This document shows, piece after piece, positions 57,775 to 64,000 of a DNA stretch of 64,000 bases. This DNA is from Massilia phyllostachyos. GTDB taxonomy: Bacteria; Pseudomonadota; Gammaproteobacteria; Burkholderiales; Burkholderiaceae_D. The translations under genes were made by a program, and so were the position numbers. The notes beneath the pieces were generated by a model that was given only the letters and a program-made list of their open reading frames with translations, did not search any database and was not told the origin of the DNA. Position 1 is the stretch's first letter. The number at the start of each line of letters is the position of its first letter. The DNA lies in NCBI RefSeq assembly GCF_021044825.1, contig NZ_JAJNOC010000001.1:744001-808000 (forward strand), given 5' to 3'.

Positions 57775-60149
57775 TCCCCGGCCTTTTTCTCGACAGGTTT
57801 CGCCTCAGCCGGTTTTTTCAGCGGCGTGGCGAAGTCGCGCATCAGATTCGATCCCGCATCGCGGTTGGTCTTGAATAGCTCCAGGCGCGATGGGGTCGGC
57901 TTGGCCGGCCAGGCGTTGTTCGACACGTCGATGTCGGCGGTCTCCCAGTACGGGTCCTGCACCACGCTGACGATCGGTTCGTCGCTGATGAACAGCTTGG
58001 TCACCTTCTTCGGCGAGTAGCGCCAGATCTCGGCCGGGATGCGTTCGATGGTCTTCTTGCCGCTCTGGGTCGTGATCTCGACGATCAGCGGCATCACCAG
58101 GCCGCCCTTGTTCGAGAAGTCGACCAGGTAGAAGCGCTTGCCTTCCTTGAGCAGCGCCTTTTCCCAGTCTTCCAGGCCGGCGTAGGTCTCGTTGTAGGCG
58201 TTGCGGTCCTTGTTGGTGACGGTGAAGTCGTCGTTCTCGTTGTAGAAGTCCTTCAGCTCCGGATTGGTGTCGACGCGGCGGGTCATGCCCTTGTTGCGCT
58301 GGTCGATCACCGGCGTTGGCTCGGCCTGGCGGCGCGCGCGCTGCCAGGCCTTCTCGATCTCCGGGTCCTTGGTGCTGATGGTGTATTCGCTGATGCCGTC
58401 GACGCTGATGTCCACCGCGTCGGTGGTGTAGAACCAGCCGCGCCAGAACCAGTCGAGGTCCGTGCCCGAGGCATCTTCCATGGTGCGGAAGAAGTCGGCC
58501 GGGGTCGGGCGCTTGAACTTCCAGCGCTCGGCGTATTCCTTGAAGGCGAAGTCGAACAGCTCGCGGCCGAGGATGGTCTCGCGCAGGATGTTCAGGGCGG
58601 TGGCCGGCTTGGCGTAGGCGTTGTTGCCGCGCTGGAGGGTCGACTCGGCGTTGGTCATGATCGGCACCTGGTTGGCGCTGCGCATGTAGTCGGCGATGTG
58701 GCGCGCCTCGCCGCGGCGCGCCGGGTAGTTGTCTTCCCAGGCTTCCTCGGCCAGGAACTGCAGGAAGCTGTTCAGGCCCTCGTCCATCCAGGTCCACTGG
58801 CGCTCGTCCGAGTTGACGATCATCGGGAAGTAGTTGTGGCCGACCTCGTGGATGATCACGCTGATCAGGCCATACTTGGTGCCCTTGCTGTAGGTGATCT
58901 CGCCGGTCTTCTTGTCCTTGACCGGGCGGCCGGCGTTGAACGAGATCATCGGGTATTCCATGCCGCCGATCGAGCCGTTCACCGAGATCGCTGTCGGATA
59001 GGGGTAGTCGAAGGAATACTTGTTGTACTGCTCGAGGGTGTGGATGACGGCGGCGGTCGAATACTTCTCCCACAGCGGGTTGCCCTCTTTCGGGTAGTAG
59101 GACATGGCCAGCACGTCCTTGTTGCCGCTCTTGACGCCCTGGGCGTCCCAGATGAACTTGCGGCTCGAGGCGAAGGCGAAGTCGCGCACGTCCTTGGCCT
59201 TGAAGTGCCAGGTCTTGGTGGCTTTCGAACGCGCCTTCTCGGCCGCTTCGGCTTCGGCCTGGGTGACGATGATGACCGGCTTCCTGGAAGTGCGCGCCTG
59301 GCGCAGGCGGTCGCGCTGGGCGGCGGTGAGCACGCTGGCGGCGTTCGTCAGTTCGCCGGTCGAGGCCACGATGTGGTCGGCCGGGACGGTCAGCTGCACG
59401 TCGTAGTCGCCGAACTCCAGCGTGAACTCGCCGTCGCCCATGTACTGCTTGTGCTGCCAGCCCTTGACGTCGTAGTAGGCCGCCATGCGCGGGAACCACT
59501 GGGCCGACAGGTAGATGTCGTTACCGTCGTCGAACTTCTCGAAACCCGTACGGCGGCCGACGACGTTCGCTTCGGGCATGTTGAAGGTCCATGCCAGGTT
59601 GAAGGAGACGCGTGCGCCCGGCTTGAGCGGCGTCGGCAGGTCGATGCGCATCATGGTCTTGTTGACCGTGTGGCGCAGCGGGCGGCCGCCGGCGTCCGTG
59701 ACGCTGGTGACGTTGATGCCGCCGTCGAAGCGGTGCTGGTCCAGGACCGAGCGCAGGGTGTCGAACTTCACGCCATCGGCGCCGCGCGCCTGCCAGGCGT
59801 CGCGCGAGGGCAGGGAGGCGATGCGGCGGTTGTCCGAATCGTTGCGGAACATGTTCTGGTCCAGCTGCACCCACAGGTAGGAGAGGGTGTCCGGCGAATT
59901 GTTCGTGTAGGTGACGGTGCCGGAGCCGGTGATCGCGCGCTTCGCTTCGTCCAGGGTGGCGCGCAGGCGGTAGTCCGCGCGCTGCTGCCAGTAGCGGTGG
60001 CCCGGGGCGCCGGAAGCGGTGCGGGTGTCGGTGGCGGTCGGCAGCAGCTCGTCGAGCTGACGGAACTTGTCGTCGAAGGGCTGCGCAGCATGGGCAGCGC
60101 CGGCGAAGAGGGCAGCGCTCAGGGCCGCCTGCAGGTGTTTGGTCTTCAT
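57771..60149 (-). CDS. Secreted M1-family metallopeptidase, copy A
   Basis: 792 residues from ATG 60149 (MKTKHLQAALSAALFAGAAHA signal peptide); an ATG eight codons upstream is open. M1 features are GGMEYPMISFNAG, a variant of the GxMEN substrate motif, and zinc site HEVGHNYFP with the third ligand in WMDEGLNSFLQ. The C-terminal region (DWFWRGWFYTTDAVDISVDGI onward) is shared with copy B. It should act in the periplasm or outside on peptides. The gene is coupled to the DUF6702 gene (4-base overlap). It is a tandem paralogue of the next gene, with the two proteins near-identical over long stretches. Confidence 0.9.
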   Translation of the reverse strand: MKTKHLQAALSAALFAGAAHAAQPFDDKFRQLDELLPTATDTRTASGAPGHRYWQQRADYRLRATLDEAKRAITGSGTVTYTNNSPDTLSYLWVQLDQNMFRNDSDNRRIASLPSRDAWQARGADGVKFDTLRSVLDQHRFDGGINVTSVTDAGGRPLRHTVNKTMMRIDLPTPLKPGARVSFNLAWTFNMPEANVVGRRTGFEKFDDGNDIYLSAQWFPRMAAYYDVKGWQHKQYMGDGEFTLEFGDYDVQLTVPADHIVASTGELTNAASVLTAAQRDRLRQARTSRKPVIIVTQAEAEAAEKARSKATKTWHFKAKDVRDFAFASSRKFIWDAQGVKSGNKDVLAMSYYPKEGNPLWEKYSTAAVIHTLEQYNKYSFDYPYPTAISVNGSIGGMEYPMISFNAGRPVKDKKTGEITYSKGTKYGLISVIIHEVGHNYFPMIVNSDERQWTWMDEGLNSFLQFLAEEAWEDNYPARRGEARHIADYMRSANQVPIMTNAESTLQRGNNAYAKPATALNILRETILGRELFDFAFKEYAERWKFKRPTPADFFRTMEDASGTDLDWFWRGWFYTTDAVDISVDGISEYTISTKDPEIEKAWQRARRQAEPTPVIDQRNKGMTRRVDTNPELKDFYNENDDFTVTNKDRNAYNETYAGLEDWEKALLKEGKRFYLVDFSNKGGLVMPLIVEITTQSGKKTIERIPAEIWRYSPKKVTKLFISDEPIVSVVQDPYWETADIDVSNNAWPAKPTPSRLELFKTNRDAGSNLMRDFATPLKKPAEAKPVEKKAGE

Positions 60150-60178
60150 GCGAATTTGATATCGGGTCTTCATAAACA

Positions 60179-60208
60179 AACGGCAGGGCACTTCGGTGCC
60201 CTGCCGTT
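60179..60208 (-). terminator. Hairpin between the two M1 peptidase genes
   Basis: AACGGCAGGGCAC (60179-60191), loop TTCG, GTGCCCTGCCGTT (60196-60208): a 13-bp perfect stem. On the minus strand TTTGTTT follows. It lies 24 bases past the stop of copy B and 30 bases before the start of copy A, so it may end or attenuate the upstream transcript. Confidence 0.75.
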
Positions 60209-60231
60209 ATCGCTACATATCGTTTAGACGA

Positions 60232-62607
60232 TTACTCGGCCTTCGGTGCTTCAGCCGCTTCCTTCTGGCCAGCCGGTTTCAGCTTGGTGTTGAAGTCGCG
60301 CATCAGGTTGGTGCCCATGTCGCGGTTGGTCTTGAACAGCTCCAGGCGCGACGGGGTGGCTTTTGCCGGCCACGAGTTGTTCGACACGTCGATGTCGGCG
60401 GTCTCCCAGTACGGGTCCTGGGTCAGGGCCACGATCGGCTCGTCGGTGATGAACAGCTTAGTCACCTTCTTCGGCGAGTAGCGCCAGATCTCGGCCGGGA
60501 TGCGCTCGATGTACTTCTTGCCGCTCTGGGTAGTCAGTTCGACGATCAGTGGCATCACCAGGCCGCCCTTGTTCGAGAAGTCGACCAGGTAGAAGTGCTT
60601 GCCTTCCTTGAGCAGGGCCTTCTCCCAGTCTTCCAGGGCCGCATAGCTTTCGTTGTACGCGTTGCGATCCTTGTTGGTGACGGTGAAGTCGTCGTTCTGG
60701 TTGTAGAAATCCTTCAGATCCGGCTGCTGGTCGACCTTGCGGACCATGCCCTTGTTGCGCTGGTCGGTGATCGAGATCGGCTCCGACTGCTTGCGGGCAC
60801 GCGCCAGGGCCTTCTCGACTTCAGGATCCTTGCTGCTGATCGTGTACTCACTGATGCCGTCGATGCTGATGTCCACCGCGTCGGTGGTGTAGAACCAGCC
60901 GCGCCAGAACCAGTCGAGGTCCGTGCCCGACGCGTCTTCCATGGTGCGGAAGAAGTCGGCCGGGGTCGGGCGCTTGAACTTCCAGCGCTCGGCGTATTCC
61001 TTGAAGGCGAAGTCGAACAGTTCGCGACCCAGGATGGTCTCGCGCAGCACGTTCAGCGCGGCGGCCGGCTTGGCGTAGGCGTTGTTACCGAACTGCAGCA
61101 GCGACTCGGAGTTGGTCATGATCGGGACCTGGTTCTGGCTGCGCATGTAGCCGACGATGGTGCGCGGGTCGCCGCGCATCTCGTCCCAGCCTTCTTCCCA
61201 GGCTTCCTGGGCCAGCGACTGCACGAAGGAGTTGATGCCCTCGTCCATCCAGGTCCACTGGCGCTCGTCCGAGTTGACGATCATCGGGAAGTAGTTGTGG
61301 CCGACTTCGTGGATGATCACGCCGATCAGGCCATACTTGGTGCGCTTCGAATAGGTCAGTTCGCCGGTCTTCTTGTCCTTGACCGGACGCGGACCGTTGA
61401 AGGTGATCATCGGGTATTCCATGCCGCCGACCGGGCCGTTCACCGAGATCGAGGTCGGGTACGGATAGTCGAAGGAGTACTTGTTGTACTGCTCGATGGT
61501 GTGGATGATCGACGCGGTGGAGTATTTTTCCCACAGCGGGTTGCCCTCTTTCGGGTAGTAGGACATCGCCATCACGTCGGTATTGCCCGACTTGATGCCC
61601 TGCGCGTCCCAGATGAACTTGCGGCTGGAAGCGAAGGCGAAGTCGCGCACGTTCTTGGCCTTGAAGTGCCAGGTCTTGGTGCCGTTGGCACGGACCTTCT
61701 CGGCGGCTTCGGCTTCGGCCTGGGTCACGATGATGACCGGCTTCTTGGCGGTCTTGGCCTGGCGCAGGCGGTCGCGCTGGGCCGCGCTCAATACCTCGCC
61801 CGGGTTCTGCAGTTCGCCGGTGGAGGCGACGATGTGGTCGGACGGGACGGTGATCTGCACGTCGTAGTCGCCGAATTCCAGCGTGAATTCGCCGGCGCCC
61901 AGGAACTGCTTGTGCTGCCAGCCGTAGACGTCGTAGTAGGCCGCCATGCGCGGGAACCACTGGGCGATCTCGAACAGGTCGTTCTTGTCGTCGAACTTCT
62001 CGTAACCCGAGCGGCCGCCCAGGATCTTCTGTTCGTTGATGTTGTAGGACCAGTCGAGGCTGAACGACACGCGCCCACCCGGCTTCAGCGGGGTCGGCAG
62101 GTCGATGCGCATCATGGTGCCATTGATGGTGTGCTTCAGCTGGCGGCCGCCGTCGCGCACATTGCTGATCTTGAAGCCGCCGTCGAAGGCGTTCCCTTCC
62201 AGCAGGGTGCGGATGGCGTCGAACTTCACGCCCTGTTCCGGACCGCGGGCCTGGGCCCAGGCTTCGCGCGACGGCAGCGCCGCAGTGGTGCGGGCGCCCG
62301 AATCCTTCTTGTAGATGTTCTGGTCGAGCTGCAGCCAGAGGTATTTCAGGGTGTCAGGGGAATTGTTGTAGTACGTGATGGTGCCGGACCCGCTCAAGCT
62401 GCGGTTGGCTTCGTCCAGCTTGGCGCGGATCGAATAGTCCGCGCGCTGCTGCCAGTAGGCATGGCCGGGAGCGCCGGAAGCGGTACGGACCGTACCCGGG
62501 GTCGGCAGCAGCTCGTCGAGCTGGCGGAACTTGTCGTCGAAAGGCTGGGCGGCGAAAGCGGAGGCGGTGAGGCACAGCGCTGCCAGTCCAAAGGGCAGAC
62601 GTATCAT
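60232..62607 (-). CDS. Secreted M1-family metallopeptidase, copy B
   Basis: 791 residues. Signal peptide MIRLPFGLAALCLTASAFA, mature protein starting AQPFDDKFRQLDELLP, the same as in copy A. It keeps GGMEYPMITFNGP and HEVGHNYFPMIVNSDERQW (first zinc His near residue 433) with WMDEGINSFVQSLAQE. The C terminus is Lys/Glu/Ala-rich (LKPAGQKEAAEAPKAE). A ribosome site AGGGGA lies before the ATG at 62607, and a complementary TCCCCTGA lies further upstream in the leader. It is 126 bases after the HupE/UreJ-like gene on the same strand. Confidence 0.92.
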   Translation of the reverse strand: MIRLPFGLAALCLTASAFAAQPFDDKFRQLDELLPTPGTVRTASGAPGHAYWQQRADYSIRAKLDEANRSLSGSGTITYYNNSPDTLKYLWLQLDQNIYKKDSGARTTAALPSREAWAQARGPEQGVKFDAIRTLLEGNAFDGGFKISNVRDGGRQLKHTINGTMMRIDLPTPLKPGGRVSFSLDWSYNINEQKILGGRSGYEKFDDKNDLFEIAQWFPRMAAYYDVYGWQHKQFLGAGEFTLEFGDYDVQITVPSDHIVASTGELQNPGEVLSAAQRDRLRQAKTAKKPVIIVTQAEAEAAEKVRANGTKTWHFKAKNVRDFAFASSRKFIWDAQGIKSGNTDVMAMSYYPKEGNPLWEKYSTASIIHTIEQYNKYSFDYPYPTSISVNGPVGGMEYPMITFNGPRPVKDKKTGELTYSKRTKYGLIGVIIHEVGHNYFPMIVNSDERQWTWMDEGINSFVQSLAQEAWEEGWDEMRGDPRTIVGYMRSQNQVPIMTNSESLLQFGNNAYAKPAAALNVLRETILGRELFDFAFKEYAERWKFKRPTPADFFRTMEDASGTDLDWFWRGWFYTTDAVDISIDGISEYTISSKDPEVEKALARARKQSEPISITDQRNKGMVRKVDQQPDLKDFYNQNDDFTVTNKDRNAYNESYAALEDWEKALLKEGKHFYLVDFSNKGGLVMPLIVELTTQSGKKYIERIPAEIWRYSPKKVTKLFITDEPIVALTQDPYWETADIDVSNNSWPAKATPSRLELFKTNRDMGTNLMRDFNTKLKPAGQKEAAEAPKAE

Positions 62608-62610
62608 ATT

Positions 62611-62678
62611 TCCCCTGAAATTTTAATTGGAATAAGAAAAAGTATTCTAGCTTTACCTTTAAAGCAATGCTCAGGGGA
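62611..62678 (-). promoter_or_regulatory. Leader inverted repeat that could hide the ribosome site of M1 copy B
   Basis: TCCCCTGA (62611-62618, the complement of the TCAGGGGA ribosome site) pairs perfectly with TCAGGGGA (62671-62678) across 52 bases. In the mRNA the upstream TCCCCTGA would pair with the Shine-Dalgarno sequence. Whether the transcript includes the upstream arm is unknown. Confidence 0.4.
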
Positions 62679-62733
62679 ATTGTAAAAAAGCTGATACATC
62701 GTGCATATGCATGTGAGCGGCATGGTCCGGTGC

Positions 62734-63885
62734 TCATGCGAACAGCGTCGACCAAGCCGGCAAACGCAGGTCGAGGGCGCGCTCCGCCAGCCAGGCCGCG
62801 GCGACCAGGGCGATCGTCGCCGAGCCGCCCAGCATGATGAGGCGGCGGTAGAACAGCCCGTTGCGCAGCAGGTAGGCGAGCGGCAGGAACACGGCGACGA
62901 TGGCCAGCTGGCCCAGTTCCACGCCCACGTTGAATCCGACCAGCGAGGTGAGTAAAGCGTCCTGCGGCAGGCCGAGGTCGGCCAGCACGCTGGCGAAGCC
63001 GAAGCCGTGCAGCAGGCCGAAGCCGAAGGCGAACAGCACCCGGGCGCGCTGGTAGAGCGGCCGGATATTGTTCAGGGCCGCCACGATGACCGAGGCCGCG
63101 ATCAGCGATTCGACCAGGCGTGAAGGCAGCGCCAGCACGCCCAGCGCGGCCAGGGTGAGCGTGATCGAGTGGGCCACCGTGAAGGCGGTCACGATGCGGA
63201 TCACGTCGAAGGCGGCGGGCTTGAGCCCGTCGCGGCCGACCCATGCGCGTTCGCGGTACAGCAGCACCGCCGGCAGCAGCAGCGACAGCAGGAACAGGAT
63301 GTGGTCGAAGCCGATCCAGATATGCCAGACGCCTTGCCGGACGTATTCCGCGAACTGGCGCCAGCGGCCGGGTCCGGCCACCGCCAGGTCCTGGCGCGCG
63401 CGCCCGGGTTCCAGGATCGCGGTGCTGGTGGTGGCGCCGTTCTTCAGCGCCAGCAGGCCCTTGTGCTGCGGGTCGAACTCCGCCAGCAGGGTGTAGTCGA
63501 CCGTCAGCGTGTCGACCGGCGCGGCGCAGGCGCCGCTCAGCATCAGCACCGTATAGGCGCCGTCGGTGTGGTGGTCGACCAGCTGGCGCGTCACCTGCAG
63601 CGGGCAATCCTGGCCGCCGGAGGCCAGCTTCAGATGCGCCAGCGCATAAGCGGCGATGGCGTCGTGGCGGGCCCGCACCTCGTCCCAGGTGAGGTTGCCG
63701 TCGCCGTCGCCGTCGACGCCGACCGCCATCTCGAGGTCGCGCAGGGCGATGTCCCAGCGGCCCTCGATGCGCTGCCCCTTCACTTCCAGGTTCAGGTAGC
63801 TGTCGCTGGGCTTGTGGGCCATGGCCGGTGCGGCGCACAGCAGCGCGGCGCAGGCCCCGAGCAGGGCAATCCAGCGCCGCATCAT
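62734..63885 (-). CDS. HupE/UreJ-like membrane protein with N-terminal EF-hand-like loop
   Basis: 383 residues. Signal peptide (ending near AMA-HKP), a soluble domain of ~170 residues, then six to seven helices. The soluble part holds a full EF-hand loop at residues 58-69 (D58, D60, D62, E69) in VDGDGDGNLTWDEV. The membrane part has GVWHIWIGFDHILFLLSLLLP, FTVAHSITLTLA and FGFGLLHGFGFASVLADLGLP, the intramembrane His-rich pattern of the HupE/UreJ_2 family, often linked with nickel or other metal movement. The first ATG at 63885 overlaps the upstream gene's stop by four bases. Confidence 0.87.
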   Translation of the reverse strand: MMRRWIALLGACAALLCAAPAMAHKPSDSYLNLEVKGQRIEGRWDIALRDLEMAVGVDGDGDGNLTWDEVRARHDAIAAYALAHLKLASGGQDCPLQVTRQLVDHHTDGAYTVLMLSGACAAPVDTLTVDYTLLAEFDPQHKGLLALKNGATTSTAILEPGRARQDLAVAGPGRWRQFAEYVRQGVWHIWIGFDHILFLLSLLLPAVLLYRERAWVGRDGLKPAAFDVIRIVTAFTVAHSITLTLAALGVLALPSRLVESLIAASVIVAALNNIRPLYQRARVLFAFGFGLLHGFGFASVLADLGLPQDALLTSLVGFNVGVELGQLAIVAVFLPLAYLLRNGLFYRRLIMLGGSATIALVAAAWLAERALDLRLPAWSTLFA

Positions 63886-64000
63886 GCCGCGCGCGCGCCG
63901 GGAACGGCGTCGAGCAGGCGGTCTTCGATCCGGCTGCGGCGCAGCCAGTCGCGCACCAGGCGCGCGGCGTCGGCGTCGCCGCTGGCCGCAGCGGCTTTTG
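63882..64000 (-). CDS. C-terminal end of an unidentified protein, cut by window edge
   Basis: The last ~38 codons of a gene on the minus strand, ending LLDAVPGARAA then TGA, which overlaps the HupE/UreJ-like start (ATGATG). Codon use and the residue mix (ARLVRDWLRRSRIEDRL) look genuinely coding. Too little is present to name the product. The overlap indicates that the cluster extends beyond the window. Confidence 0.7.
   Translation of the reverse strand, partial: KAAAASGDADAARLVRDWLRRSRIEDRLLDAVPGARAA

Overview
The window is GC-rich and gene-dense. It looks like the chromosome of a betaproteobacterium of the Oxalobacteraceae, most likely Massilia or a close relative. This rests on the housekeeping order rng-maf-rlmH-rsfS-nadD-hemF-purD-yebC on one strand, a PEP-CTERM protein, proteins with DUF4214 and DUF4347 domains, and a dispersed GTAGGGTGGGC...GCCCACGCG palindrome. 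No database search was possible; names rest on motifs and family knowledge.

Left part (1-8.5 kb, plus strand): the end of an oxalate/formate-type MFS carrier, then a tight run with mostly 4-base or shorter overlaps. It encodes an NAD-linked formate dehydrogenase (a NuoE-NuoF fusion beta subunit and a 933-aa molybdopterin alpha subunit), the sulfurtransferase FdhD, and a TupBCA tungstate ABC importer. Subunit layout and transporter together suggest a tungsten-containing formate dehydrogenase resembling Methylobacterium FDH1. From 8.5 to 13.7 kb lie an MFS exporter divergent from a LysR regulator, an HD-domain protein, an unknown membrane protein and a CYTH-CHAD protein. From 13.9 to 17.3 kb lie a HAF-repeat PEP-CTERM protein and a P1B-5 type metal ATPase with a C-terminal hemerythrin domain.

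Middle (17.3-28.2 kb): an island-like segment. It holds a decayed IS3-family transposase, a giant (about 3080 aa) minus-strand surface or secreted repeat protein (DUF4347, cadherin/Ig-like repeats, DUF4214), and another possible transposase remnant. An imperfect 18-bp direct repeat flanks the segment; the right copy is the last codons of rng.

From 28.2 to 36.4 kb is the housekeeping block on the minus strand: RNase G, Maf, RlmH, RsfS, NadD, HemF, PurD, YebC and a DUF2182 membrane protein. From 36.5 to 44.3 kb come EamA transporter-mgsA-quinone reductase-small membrane protein, an orphan receiver, a DUF4136 lipoprotein, PepN, fructose-1,6-bisphosphatase and tRNA-Thr(CGT). From 44.3 to 54 kb come a chemotaxis receptor, a frameshifted RTX/DUF4214 gene, a Fur-box-preceded DUF2325 gene, a Ser/Gly-rich DUF883-like protein, and an RND pump with its adaptor. 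A promoter-terminator pair at 54.28-54.38 kb suggests a small RNA with a CUCCUCC motif.

Right end (54.4-64 kb, minus strand): a cluster in which HupE/UreJ-like membrane protein, two tandem secreted M1 metallopeptidases, a DUF6702 protein and a TonB-dependent receptor follow one another, several with 4-base overlaps, then a 2OG-Fe(II) oxygenase. This is the best candidate for an undescribed functional system: peptide- or metal-linked uptake across the outer membrane. The formate dehydrogenase/tungstate operon is the best-supported biochemical module.
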